From positions 1 through 26,103 of the forward strand of contig NZ_CAKRAS010000043.1 in the NCBI RefSeq assembly GCF_934295145.1: 26,103 nt of DNA, given 5' to 3'. Source of the stretch: an uncultured Eubacterium sp. (GTDB taxonomy: Bacteria > Bacillota > Clostridia > Lachnospirales > Lachnospiraceae). Of this stretch, positions 6,534-14,666 are shown in pieces. Below the pieces are notes generated by a model. That model was given only the letters and a program-made list of their open reading frames with translations. It searched no databases and was not told where the DNA came from. The first letter of the stretch is position 1, and the number at the start of each line of letters is the position of its first letter. The position numbers were made by a program, and so were the translations under genes.

Positions 6534-7745
6534 TTAGAAAATTCTACGTACTGCAACGACTGACTTTCCATAATTAACCGGTCCAATCTTGATACCTGTG
6601 GACGGTGAACTTGCATGTACGATCTGTCCGCCACCGATGTAGATTGCAACGTGACCACTGTAACATACGATATCACCCGGCTGCATATCAGATGTGGATA
6701 CTGCACGACCTACACCTGTCAGAGCACCTGAACTGTGCGGAAGTGATACACCAAAGTGAGCATATACACTCTTTACAAATCCGGAGCAGTCTGCACCGTT
6801 TGTAAGACTTTCGCCACCCCATACATATGGGTTACCAACGAACTGACATCCATAGCTTGCTACCGAAGATCCTGTACCGGATCCTGAGCTGCTGCTTGAC
6901 CCGGAATCTGAACTGCTGGAATTTGAGCTGTCAGATTTTTTGTTTGAGCTGCTGGATGAACTTGAGCTGTTAGATTTTGTAGATGCAACACTGGAAGCAC
7001 CTGCAGTTACTTTTACAGTCTGTGCTGCTGCGAGCTGCTCTGCAATGATTGCATTCTGCTCTGCAACGGTCTGTTTATACTGGGATGCAAGGCTCTGTGC
7101 CTGTGCAAGCTGACTCTCAAAATCTGCCATCTGGCTGCTCTTCTGAGCTTTCATCTCTTCCAGATTCTTCTGCTGCTCCTGGTATGTAGCCTGGTTCTCT
7201 TCCAGATCTTTCTTCTCTTCTTCTACCTGAGTTACCAGATTAGCAACTTCTGTCTTGGTATTCTGATACTCTACCAGAAGGTTTCTGTCATAATCATATA
7301 CCTTTGAGAAATTCTCTACTTTATTTAATACATCTGCAAAGTTCTGTGCACCAACTAATGCCTCCAGGAAAGAACTGTCTCCGTTCTCATACATGTAACG
7401 AATTCTTTCTTTCATAGAATCGTACTGTTCTGCTTCTTTCTCTTTTGCAGCTGCCAGATCTGCTTCTGCCTGTGCGAGTTCTACTTTTTTCTGATCGATC
7501 TGGTCAGAGATCAGATCCAGACTTACAAGAACATCTACCAGGTCGGAATCTACTTTATCAATCTCGCTCTTTAAACTGGACTGCTGGCTTTCGATCTCAG
7601 CAATCTGACTGTTTACAGAATCAAGTTTATTCTGTGCCTCATTCTTCTGACTTCTTGCTTTAGAAAGGCTGGTTGCATTTGCCATCTGTGTACCGGATAA
7701 AGCCATCGCCACAACTAACCCCATCGCAATAATTTTTTTCTTCAT
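6534..7745 (-). CDS. Secreted NlpC/P60 peptidoglycan hydrolase with PcsB/CwlO-like coiled coil
   Basis: This 403-residue exported protein starts with a signal peptide (MKKKIIAMGLVVAMALSG, probable cleavage near MANA-TS). A long coiled coil follows at about residues 27-240 (PcsB-like). Next comes a Ser-rich low-complexity linker (about 245-292). The C-terminal NlpC/P60 domain is at 295-403. The catalytic triad is visible: Cys in ADCSGF (C320), His in SGHVAIY (H365) and His in IVHASS (H377). Such enzymes cut D-gamma-Glu to diamino acid bonds in stem peptides and help cell separation or elongation. The coiled coil of relatives binds an FtsEX-type complex, which is inference here. The start at 7745 is chosen over an in-frame ATG at 7826 because GAAGGAG precedes it and the signal peptide begins there. 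Confidence 0.92.
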   Translation of the reverse strand: MKKKIIAMGLVVAMALSGTQMANATSLSKARSQKNEAQNKLDSVNSQIAEIESQQSSLKSEIDKVDSDLVDVLVSLDLISDQIDQKKVELAQAEADLAAAKEKEAEQYDSMKERIRYMYENGDSSFLEALVGAQNFADVLNKVENFSKVYDYDRNLLVEYQNTKTEVANLVTQVEEEKKDLEENQATYQEQQKNLEEMKAQKSSQMADFESQLAQAQSLASQYKQTVAEQNAIIAEQLAAAQTVKVTAGASSVASTKSNSSSSSSSSNKKSDSSNSSSSDSGSSSSSGSGTGSSVASYGCQFVGNPYVWGGESLTNGADCSGFVKSVYAHFGVSLPHSSGALTGVGRAVSTSDMQPGDIVCYSGHVAIYIGGGQIVHASSPSTGIKIGPVNYGKSVVAVRRIF

Positions 7746-7883
7746 ATATTGAAATACTCCTTCGTAATGTGTCTCTTTTTCGTTACCTAAAGGATTATAA
7801 CATTTCTCTGTCATAATTTCAACCAAAAGAACAGCATTTCAGAAATATTTCATACTTTTTCGTAATATTTTTGTAATATTTTG

Positions 7884-9449
7884 TCAGATTTGTATGAGCC
7901 CTTGTTTTACTACCAGTAATTTCTCTCCGGTTACCGGATTTCGCTCCTCCAGATGATTTAATTGTCTGATATCCGCAACTGTCGTATGGAATTTTTTCGC
8001 AATTTCCCAGAGATTGGTGTCCCCATCCAGGCGTACACCCGCAATACCCGGGATCTGTTCGAGCCATTTCGGATCCAGTGCCTGTGTTTCCACTCCTCCG
8101 ATCATCTCCTGTTCCTGCATTTTCGTAACCATAGCAGCCACGCTGATCACCGCCTGCACTTCCAGTTCCGTCCCGGTTTTCATTAGAAAGGACAGATGCT
8201 CCAGCGAGGTCTGCAGTTCCACATCTGCATTCTGCGGCATACTTGGAATATCGACCTTACACTGAAATGGAATCAGTCTTTCTACTGCCCCTACCGGCGC
8301 ACTATCGGAACTGCTCAGATACAGGATTTTCACACTGACCGTCCCTTCCACACTCAGACCATCCTCCAGGATTTTCCACTCTTCCACCTGTGCCTGCCCG
8401 GTTCCGGAACCGATCTGCAAAATTTCTTCTTCCGAATTTTGCAGTTTCAGCGTGTCATTTACCCGGCATCTTACCTCATTTTTCATATGAAGACTGCAAA
8501 TTTTGACCGGCTCACGCTGAAGGTTCAGCTGCTGTTCCAACGAGTAAGCATCCAGCAGGCGTTCCAGTTTTTTTTCCCGATACAGCCGCAGATCCATAGG
8601 CAGTTCAGTCTCAATCAGAAGCACCCGCGGCTCCCCATCTGCGTCTTCCTGCTCCCTGCAGGTAAAAACCGGCGTTCCGATCACCACATACGGAATCATA
8701 TCTATCTGGGCCTCAGGAATATTCAGGCTGCTCTGGTAAGGTACACGCTGCTCCAGCCATTGTATCCGGTTTTCTTCCATCCCCTGATAGATCAGAAAAA
8801 TCTGAATTTCTCCCTGCATGCTGACACTGCCATTTTCCCCATGAATCTCCATCCCCATCAGCTGCGCCTGATGCCAGAGAATCTGATTAATATTCGGTTT
8901 GTTCGGTGGAATCCGCACTTCTTCCCGGATTTTAGCACGCTCACATCCCCGGTAGCAAAGCTCCAGATAATTTTCCTTCTGTGTTTTTACTTCCATATGT
9001 TCTTCCTGATCCAGCCCCACGGGAATCTCCAGATTTTTGCGTTCTCTGGCCTGTATCCGAATTTCCACCAGCGCACGGACATTCAGCTTTCTGGCATTCA
9101 TCATGCGAATCGTCAGATCTTCCAGCACCACTTCTGTCTGTGCCATATCAAATTCTCCCGCTGTTTCAAGGATCAGCGTCTCCTGAAATGGAAATTCACC
9201 TTCCAGGCTGGCAATCTTCCACTCGCTCTGCCCGGTATGATACAACACCTTAAACCGCAGCATTCCTTTTATCAGGACCTGCCCGATGATGCACCTGCTT
9301 TCCTCCACCTGCACACTGCCGTCACTTAAGATCACTGAAAAAAAATCCGGCAGATAATCCGGCAAATAATACGTTTCATCAAAGGTCACCTGCGTAATAG
9401 CAGGACCCTTTTTCTCCTCCACACAAATTGATTCCGTTATTAATTCCAT
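7884..9449 (-). CDS. DUF3794 (SPOCS) domain protein with C-terminal LysM
   Basis: This 521-residue protein has repeated beta-rich SPOCS/DUF3794 modules across residues 1-450 (for example the FDETYYLPDYLPDFFSV block near the N-terminus). A LysM motif lies at about 473-518 (DTNLWEIAKKFHTTVADIRQLN and a terminal GEKLLVVKQG). SPOCS domains occur in spore coat/cortex morphogenesis proteins of the SpoVID/SafA type, and LysM binds peptidoglycan. It is probably a spore-envelope or cortex-associated protein, made in the mother cell or at the cell surface. No signal peptide is seen. GGAGGAGC lies 6-12 nt before the ATG. It is co-directional with the PrcB-like lipoprotein gene 67 nt upstream, and the NlpC/P60 gene lies 138 nt downstream. 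Confidence 0.85.
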   Translation of the reverse strand: MELITESICVEEKKGPAITQVTFDETYYLPDYLPDFFSVILSDGSVQVEESRCIIGQVLIKGMLRFKVLYHTGQSEWKIASLEGEFPFQETLILETAGEFDMAQTEVVLEDLTIRMMNARKLNVRALVEIRIQARERKNLEIPVGLDQEEHMEVKTQKENYLELCYRGCERAKIREEVRIPPNKPNINQILWHQAQLMGMEIHGENGSVSMQGEIQIFLIYQGMEENRIQWLEQRVPYQSSLNIPEAQIDMIPYVVIGTPVFTCREQEDADGEPRVLLIETELPMDLRLYREKKLERLLDAYSLEQQLNLQREPVKICSLHMKNEVRCRVNDTLKLQNSEEEILQIGSGTGQAQVEEWKILEDGLSVEGTVSVKILYLSSSDSAPVGAVERLIPFQCKVDIPSMPQNADVELQTSLEHLSFLMKTGTELEVQAVISVAAMVTKMQEQEMIGGVETQALDPKWLEQIPGIAGVRLDGDTNLWEIAKKFHTTVADIRQLNHLEERNPVTGEKLLVVKQGLIQI

Positions 9450-9516
9450 TTGTTCTGCTCCTCCTCATCCTCACATTTTCTAATTTTGCATTTTTTCAGC
9501 AGTACACATATCATGA

Positions 9517-9948
9517 TTATTCAAACACTACGTTTTCTTCCAGTCGTTCTGTTTTTACCGCTATGTATGGATAACTGACCGTTTTCTCCTCCTGAGCCCC
9601 GTTATCCGGACCGATCAGATCTGTTTCAAAATAAAGCGCGTTTTCTGACAGATACAAATTTTGTACCTGAATGCTGTATCCACCGGTCTCCTGCATGCCA
9701 AATCCCCGCACGATATATAATGCATCATCCAGCACATATGTCATTTTAAAATCTTCTGCCTTCCGGTTTTCAATCTCTGCCTGCAGTTCTGGTGGCATTT
9801 CCTGTTCTGTCACCACCGTATAATCAACATCCCTTATTTTTTCTGTTCCGGTTTTTTGCACACCGCAGCCAACACACCCCAAAAGCATGATCAGACAAGC
9901 TACAGCTCCTCCCCGGCACATTCTGGTCCATACTCCTGCCTTTTTCAT
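9517..9948 (-). CDS. PrcB-like small lipoprotein
   Basis: This 143-residue precursor has a basic N-terminus, a hydrophobic stretch (GGAVACLIMLLGCVGCG) and a lipobox-like LLGC or CVGC, so lipid attachment outside the membrane is likely. The C-terminal half (YIVRGFGMQETGGYSIQVQNLY, then ALYFETDLIGPDN) resembles the PrcB C-terminal domain. That domain is named after a spirochaete protease-complex subunit, and many clostridial members have no assigned role. The start at 9948 is preferred because AGAGGG lies 5 nt upstream. The longer in-frame GTG at 9966 has no good ribosome site. It precedes the DUF3794-LysM gene in the same direction and may share its transcript, which hints at an envelope or spore context. 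Confidence 0.65.
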   Translation of the reverse strand: MKKAGVWTRMCRGGAVACLIMLLGCVGCGVQKTGTEKIRDVDYTVVTEQEMPPELQAEIENRKAEDFKMTYVLDDALYIVRGFGMQETGGYSIQVQNLYLSENALYFETDLIGPDNGAQEEKTVSYPYIAVKTERLEENVVFE

Positions 9949-10011
9949 GGCATCCCTCTGTCCCACCTTATTTCTTGCTCTATTCTATTTGCTGATTTGT
10001 AAAAATATGCA

Positions 10012-10040
10012 TGGATTTCTGAAAAACTATCTGTTATACT
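10012..10040 (+). promoter_or_regulatory. Possible promoter of the acyltransferase gene
   Basis: TATACT at 10035-10040 is a good -10. The -35 at 17-nt spacing (TGGATT) is weak. It lies 53 nt before the start codon. Confidence 0.4.
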
Positions 10041-10093
10041 AAATGGGTCGTTTTGGAGTGAATTGAAAATTTATAGATTTTGGAGGAAATATT

Positions 10094-10831
10094 ATGGTAA
10101 GAACAATTCTCGCTGTTTTGTTCGCAGTCTGCTTTTTGATCATCGGCATCCCGGTGCTCTTTGTCGAATGGCTGATCGGTAAAAAGAATCCGCATCTGCG
10201 GGACACCAGCAGTCTCCGCATGGTGCAATGGGCGTTCCGTGTTATCTGCCGGATCTGCGGTGTAAAACTCACTATCAAAGGTCAGGAAAATGTACCAAAA
10301 GATACACCGGTGCTCTACGTAGCAAACCACAACAGCTATTTTGATATTATGATCACTTACGCGCTCTGCCCGGATCTAACCGGCTATATTGCAAAAGATT
10401 CTCTGGAAAAGGTTCCGTTGCTGAATATTTGGATGAAGCGGCTCTACTGCCTGTTTCTGAAGCGTGATGATATGAAAGCCAGCTTAAAAACAATCCTGCA
10501 GGCAATCGAATATATCAAAAAAGGCATTTCCATCTGTATTTTCCCGGAGGGAACCCGCGGAGACAGCGATGAGATGGCACCTTTCAAAGAGGGAAGTATG
10601 AAAATTGCGGAGAAAACCGGATGTCCGATTGTTCCAATGGCAATTTCCCATACCAGAGACATCATCAAAGATCACATACCATTCGTAAAACCGACACACG
10701 TTACGGTAGAATATGGCGCTCCGATCTATCCGAAAGAGCTGGAAAAAGAAGAAAGACGCGCTCTTGGCCGTCTTTCCCAGAACAGGATTCAGGAAATGCT
10801 GGATGCGCAAAAAGCTCTTGAGCGTAAATAG
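10094..10831 (+). CDS. plsC: 1-acyl-sn-glycerol-3-phosphate acyltransferase (PlsC family)
   Basis: This 245-residue enzyme is predicted to acylate lysophosphatidic acid to phosphatidic acid in phospholipid synthesis. An N-terminal hydrophobic helix (residues 4-26) would anchor it to the membrane. The acyltransferase motifs appear in order: NHNSYFD (78-84; H79 and D84 form the HX4D motif), a glycerophosphate-binding region with the KVPLLNIWMKRL block (106-117), FPEGTRG (150-156) and CPIVPMAI (177-184). TTTTGGAGG lies 7-8 nt before the ATG. The gene stands alone on the plus strand between two minus-strand groups and ends at a very strong terminator. PlsC is the simplest assignment; paralogues with other lyso-lipid substrates look the same. 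Confidence 0.9.
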   Translation: MVRTILAVLFAVCFLIIGIPVLFVEWLIGKKNPHLRDTSSLRMVQWAFRVICRICGVKLTIKGQENVPKDTPVLYVANHNSYFDIMITYALCPDLTGYIAKDSLEKVPLLNIWMKRLYCLFLKRDDMKASLKTILQAIEYIKKGISICIFPEGTRGDSDEMAPFKEGSMKIAEKTGCPIVPMAISHTRDIIKDHIPFVKPTHVTVEYGAPIYPKELEKEERRALGRLSQNRIQEMLDAQKALERK

Positions 10832-10840
10832 TAAAAAAAC

Positions 10841-10890
10841 AAAAAGCCTCATCATAAAAACGCTGCCGTTTTTATGATGAGGCTTTTTTT
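10841..10890. terminator. Strong bidirectional terminator between plsC and murF
   Basis: A perfect 22-bp stem (10841-10862 with 10867-10888) closes on a CTGC tetraloop. It has seven T at the right end and A-runs at the left end, so it works in both directions. It abuts the murF stop codon. Confidence 0.93.
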
Positions 10891-12298
10891 AGTCGTTTAA
10901 TACTTCTTCCAACGCTTTCACAATCTTTGGAAACTCCATAAAATGAGAAGCTTTTACAAGTACGGTATCTCCTGCTTCCACAAAATTCAGCAGTGTCTGT
11001 GTCAGTTTCTCGCGTTCTGCAAAATACATGACTTTCGTATGTCCACGCTGTGCACCCTTTGCTAATTCTTCACTGAGCGTTCCGCAGCAGAATAAAATAT
11101 CGACACCTGTGTTTGCCGCATATTTTCCGACATCATAATGCATCTCACGCTCATTTTCACCAAGTTCTCCCATGTCACCAAGCACAGCGATCCTGCGCCC
11201 TTCCGCCTGTGCCAATACGTCTAAAGAAGCTTTCATGGAAATCGGATTTGCATTATAGCAGTCATCAATAACAAGCACGTCACCCAGCGTAATCAGATTT
11301 GTACGTCCTGCAATGGTTTTTGCATGGGCAATACCTTCACAGATTTCCTCGTTAGTCAGTCCCATAATACGTCCGACACATGCCGCTGCGCACGCATTGT
11401 ATACATTATGTACTCCCGGAATCGGCTCATGAATCTGGCAGACTTCCTCCGGGAAATGCAGGTTTGCATCCAATCCGCGAAGTCCTTTATTTTCGATGGC
11501 ATCTGCGGTAACTTCATACTGCAGATCTGCCTTCTGTGCGGTACTGTCTTCTACATAATAAAATACCGGTTTTACACCTTTGACTTCCTGTACAGTGATC
11601 AGTTTGTCATCGTTTCCGTTCAGCACGATATGTCCGTCCGGTTTCAGGAAATCAAAAATCTCTGATTTTGCACGGAGTACACCGTCGCGGTCGATGAGAT
11701 TTTCCAGATGGCACTGTCCGATGTTTGTCATAACACAAATGTCCGGTTTTGCCACTTTTGCGATCCGGTGCATCTCGCCAAACTCAGAAATTCCCATCTC
11801 AACCACTGCCACTTCGTGCTCTCTGCGGATGCGAAGAATCGTCAACGGCAGGCCAATCTCATTATTAAAGTTTCCTTCTGTCTTAAGCACGTTGAATTTC
11901 TGGCTTAAAACAGCGGAAATCATCTCTTTTGTACTTGTTTTTCCAACACTTCCGGTAATTCCGACAATTTTGATACCAAGTGTGGAGCGGTAAAATTCTG
12001 CGATATCTTTCAATGCCTGCTCACTGGAAGCCACCTGAATATACGGGCCTGCCGGATTTTCCAGTGTTTCCTCAGATAAAACGGCCAGGGCACCTTTTGC
12101 AAATACATCCGAGATAAAACGGTGTCCGTCCACGCGTTCTCCGCGGATTGGAATATATAAGTAACCCGGCTCTACCTGGCGGCTGTCAATGACTGCACCG
12201 GTGATTTCGCTGCCGCGTAATGCATCATCGCCCACATACGTGCCGCCGCATGCTTTTGCGATATTTTCCAGTGTCATCTGCTCCAATGTATTATTCAT
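10889..12298 (-). CDS. murF: UDP-N-acetylmuramoyl-tripeptide--D-alanyl-D-alanine ligase
   Basis: This 469-residue cytosolic Mur ligase adds D-Ala-D-Ala to the UDP-MurNAc tripeptide using ATP, the last soluble step of peptidoglycan precursor synthesis. The N-terminal domain (DSRQVEPGYLYIPIRGERVDGH, about 38-59) binds the UDP precursor. The ATP loop is GITGSVGKTSTKEM (113-126). Later blocks include EGNFNNEIGLPLT, MGISEFGEM and IDDCYNANPISM, all typical of MurF. The length is normal (about 450-470). Its ATG lies inside the end of ddl with an 8-nt overlap, and GGAGG in the ddl coding region acts as the ribosome site. Ddl makes the dipeptide that MurF ligates, so coupling fits the pathway. Confidence 0.95.
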   Translation of the reverse strand: MNNTLEQMTLENIAKACGGTYVGDDALRGSEITGAVIDSRQVEPGYLYIPIRGERVDGHRFISDVFAKGALAVLSEETLENPAGPYIQVASSEQALKDIAEFYRSTLGIKIVGITGSVGKTSTKEMISAVLSQKFNVLKTEGNFNNEIGLPLTILRIRREHEVAVVEMGISEFGEMHRIAKVAKPDICVMTNIGQCHLENLIDRDGVLRAKSEIFDFLKPDGHIVLNGNDDKLITVQEVKGVKPVFYYVEDSTAQKADLQYEVTADAIENKGLRGLDANLHFPEEVCQIHEPIPGVHNVYNACAAACVGRIMGLTNEEICEGIAHAKTIAGRTNLITLGDVLVIDDCYNANPISMKASLDVLAQAEGRRIAVLGDMGELGENEREMHYDVGKYAANTGVDILFCCGTLSEELAKGAQRGHTKVMYFAEREKLTQTLLNFVEAGDTVLVKASHFMEFPKIVKALEEVLND

Positions 12299-13355
12299 GT
12301 TTTCCTCCGTATTTTTCCTGAGAAATCTGGATCAGGCGTTCACACAGATCCTCGTACTGAATGCCAATAACCGCTGCTTCCTGTGGTAACAGGCTGGTTG
12401 CAGTCATGCCTGGCAGCGTATTTGCCTCAAGACAGAACATCTCGTTTTTGTCATTTAACAGGAAATCCATGCGGGCATAAGCGTCCAGACCAAGTTCACG
12501 GCAGACTGCAACGGCATGTTTCTGCATTTTTTTTGCAACATCTTCCGGAAGATCAGCCGGACAAGTTTCTACTGCGCTTCCCGCTTTGTATTTGTTTTTA
12601 AAATCATAAAATCCTTCTACCGGAGCAATCTCAATAACAGGAAGTGCCTGCATATCGATGACGCCTACAGAAAACTCACGTCCACAGATATAATCCTCAA
12701 TGACGATTTCATCTTCATATTTAAACGCTTCGTCCAGAGCAGCTTCATACTCATCTGCGGTACGAACGATGGTAACACCGATACTGGAACCGCCACAGCA
12801 TGGTTTTACAACACATGGAAGACTTAATCCGGTCTCTGCAAACGGAGTACTGCGCTGTGCTTTGCTCATGGAGATACCATGCGGTGTCGGGATACCTGCT
12901 GCTTCAAACATTTTCTTGGAAATGCCTTTATCCATAGCCAGAGCACTTCCAAGGTAACGGCTTCCAGTATACTGAATGCCAAACAGATCAAACGCTGCCT
13001 GAATTTTACCATTCTCGCCATTCTCGCCATGCAGCGCCATAAATACAACATCTGCTGCCTGACAGATTTTGATGACATTCGGACCAAAGAAGCAGTCAGA
13101 CTGATCTTTTCTCATTGCCTTTACCTGTGCGATATTCGGTGCTTCACCCGGAATCTGTGTCACATCGGCACTTGCCTCTTTTGCACGGTCAAAAATTCCT
13201 GTGATATCTTCCTCTTCATCATGATATCCCATGAAAACATCCAGCATAATTACGTTATGTCCTTTAGAACGCAATGCCTTGCTTACCATGCTTCCTGTAT
13301 TCAGGGAAACATCCCTCTCTGTGCTAAGTCCACCAGCTAATACTACAATATTCAT
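12291..13355 (-). CDS. ddl: D-alanine--D-alanine ligase
   Basis: This 354-residue ATP-grasp enzyme joins two D-alanines with ATP. The N-terminal fold shows LAGGLSTERDVSLNTG, and the central part HGENGENGKIQAAFDLFGI with YTGSRYLGSALAMDK. The ATP-grasp loop is VVKPCCGGSSIGVTIV. The C-terminal metal-binding stretch is ARMDFLLNDKNEMFCLEANTLPGMT. Length and motif order match bacterial Ddl. A van-type D-Ala-D-Lac ligase is unlikely because no vanH or vanX is adjacent, but motif reading alone cannot exclude it. AAGGAG lies 12 nt before the ATG. It is the promoter-proximal gene of the ddl-murF pair, and its last codons carry the murF ribosome site and start. Confidence 0.94.
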   Translation of the reverse strand: MNIVVLAGGLSTERDVSLNTGSMVSKALRSKGHNVIMLDVFMGYHDEEEDITGIFDRAKEASADVTQIPGEAPNIAQVKAMRKDQSDCFFGPNVIKICQAADVVFMALHGENGENGKIQAAFDLFGIQYTGSRYLGSALAMDKGISKKMFEAAGIPTPHGISMSKAQRSTPFAETGLSLPCVVKPCCGGSSIGVTIVRTADEYEAALDEAFKYEDEIVIEDYICGREFSVGVIDMQALPVIEIAPVEGFYDFKNKYKAGSAVETCPADLPEDVAKKMQKHAVAVCRELGLDAYARMDFLLNDKNEMFCLEANTLPGMTATSLLPQEAAVIGIQYEDLCERLIQISQEKYGGKHE

Positions 13356-13403
13356 AATTATATTAATCTCCTTAATCTGAAATACTTTTTTTGCATTCTC
13401 TTT

Positions 13404-13431
13404 AGTTTAGCACATTTTTTTTATTTGTGAA
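13404..13431 (-). promoter_or_regulatory. Possible promoter of ddl-murF
   Basis: On the minus strand TTCACA (13431-13426) and TAAACT (13409-13404) are 16 nt apart, about 50 nt before the ddl start. The match is moderate. Confidence 0.4.
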
Positions 13432-13502
13432 TGGTCGTTATGCAAAATATCATATTTTTTTCGTATTTTTCATTTCACTATTGGGTAACATGTAACTGAA
13501 AA

Positions 13503-13531
13503 TTTACATATTTTTTCAAATATGCTACACT
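13503..13531 (+). promoter_or_regulatory. Promoter of the short-chain reductase gene
   Basis: TTTACA (13503-13508) and TACACT (13526-13531) are exactly 17 nt apart. They lie 96 nt before the ATG and point away from the ddl promoter. Confidence 0.55.
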
Positions 13532-13627
13532 CATATATCAGAAACATATGCATCTGGTTTGTACAATGATTTCCTGTACACCATTGCATTTATACATGTA
13601 TGAAAATATTTTTATCTGGAGGATACT

Positions 13628-14356
13628 ATGAAAACAGCACTGATCACAGGCGCCTCACACGGAATCGGAAAGGCCATTGCAGAATGCCTGGCTTCCCATG
13701 GCATCCGGCTTTTTCTCAACTGCCATTCCTCAAAAGAAGAACTGACAGCATATGCCATACATTTGACAGAAAACTATCAGGTTCCGTGCACACCACTGGT
13801 TTACGATATTTCAGACCACGAACAGGTGCATGCCATGTTTAACGAGATTCATGCCATGCATGAAACGGTAGATTTTCTGATCAACAATGCCGGTGTTTCC
13901 CACATCGGACTTTTGCAGGATATGAATATTCAGGACTGGAACCGGGTCATCAACACAAATCTGACTTCGGTATTTTCCTGCTGCAAATATGCGATTCCTG
14001 ATATGCTCGGCAAAAAAGAGGGAAAAATCATTAATATTTCATCTATGTGGGGGCTTTCCGGGGCTTCCTGCGAGGTTGCATACTCAGCCAGCAAGGGCGG
14101 ACTGAATCTGTTCACGCAGGCACTTGCCAAGGAACTGGCACCGAGTAACATTCAGGTGAATGCGGTAGCCTGTGGAGTGATTGATACCCGTATGAATGCC
14201 TGCTTCGATGCAGAAGAACGAGAAGAACTGGAAAATGAGATTCCGGCGGGACGCTTTGCGGCGCCGGGAGAAGTGGCAGAATTTGTGTATCAACTAATCA
14301 CGGCGCCTGCGTACCTTACCGGACAGGTCATACCGTTCGACGGTGGATACCTTTAA
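13628..14356 (+). CDS. Short-chain dehydrogenase/reductase, probable EF-P 5-aminopentanone reductase (YmfI-like)
   Basis: This 242-residue classical SDR has the NAD(P) loop TGASHGIG (residues 7-14), NNAG in the middle and the Ser-Tyr-Lys catalytic set (ISSMWG; YSASKGG). The block SSMWGLSGASCEVAYSASKG with AKELAPSNIQVNAVACGVIDTRMN resembles Bacillus YmfI. YmfI reduces the 5-aminopentanone on a lysine of elongation factor P to 5-aminopentanol. Generic FabG (3-oxoacyl-ACP reductase) is the main alternative, but no fatty-acid genes are nearby. GGAGG lies 5 nt before the ATG, and a 17-nt-spaced promoter lies upstream. It is a single gene transcribed divergently from ddl-murF, and it converges on the amino acid transporter operon. 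The YmfI assignment is from motif resemblance. Confidence 0.75.
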   Translation: MKTALITGASHGIGKAIAECLASHGIRLFLNCHSSKEELTAYAIHLTENYQVPCTPLVYDISDHEQVHAMFNEIHAMHETVDFLINNAGVSHIGLLQDMNIQDWNRVINTNLTSVFSCCKYAIPDMLGKKEGKIINISSMWGLSGASCEVAYSASKGGLNLFTQALAKELAPSNIQVNAVACGVIDTRMNACFDAEEREELENEIPAGRFAAPGEVAEFVYQLITAPAYLTGQVIPFDGGYL

Positions 14357-14525
14357 TTATGTATTTGATCTAAAATTTAATTTTATTAATGCGGAAACGC
14401 AGCATCTTTCCCCGGACACTAGTCGCTCGTTTCCTCTATTTACACTATGAAATCCATTTGCAAATGCGCATCCAACACAATGACTATTATTCCAATATTC
14501 TGTATGCATGCATATCACGACGTAA
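14357..14525. other. Intergenic segment left of the large palindrome
   Basis: 169 nt follow the reductase stop. A tiny GCG-GAAA-CGC tetraloop hairpin lies near 14390-14400. I see no gene, promoter or RNA family here. Confidence 0.4.
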
Positions 14526-14662
14526 GGGTAATTGTGTGGTTTAAAGCACGAACAAAAATAAAGGGACTCTGGCGATTTTTTCTCAGCGAGCGATTGTTAG
14601 CCGCGGAGACAAAATCGCAGAGTCCCTTTTCATAACCTTCAGTTTAAACCTCACAATTACCC
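14526..14662. repeat. 137-bp nested palindromic element containing a bidirectional terminator
   Basis: Outer arms 14526-14545 and 14643-14662 are inverted copies matching 19 of 20 bp. Inside is a second stem, 14560-14571 plus 14573-14579 with 14611-14629, perfect but for one bulged G, flanked by T-rich tails. A third short stem (TCTC/GAGA, then GCG/CGC) caps it. The inner stem can end both the reductase (+) and the transporter operon (-). The outer arms are not needed for termination and give the whole a miniature-element look. It starts 4 nt past the ABC ATPase stop. Confidence 0.75.
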
Positions 14663-14666
14663 GAAC

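Noticed and set aside
8196..9329. 377-codon plus-strand frame opposite the DUF3794 gene
   Set aside because: It is rich in Phe, His and Leu in a way typical of an antisense shadow. It has no ribosome site, and the minus strand gene has clear SPOCS and LysM features.
11580..11993. 137-codon plus-strand frame opposite murF
   Set aside because: Antisense to the ATP-loop region of murF; Ser/Pro-rich shadow composition with no start signal.
12291..13355. Vancomycin-type D-Ala-D-Lac ligase
   Set aside because: The gene is coupled to murF and has no vanH, vanX or vanS/R neighbours. A housekeeping ddl is the simpler reading.
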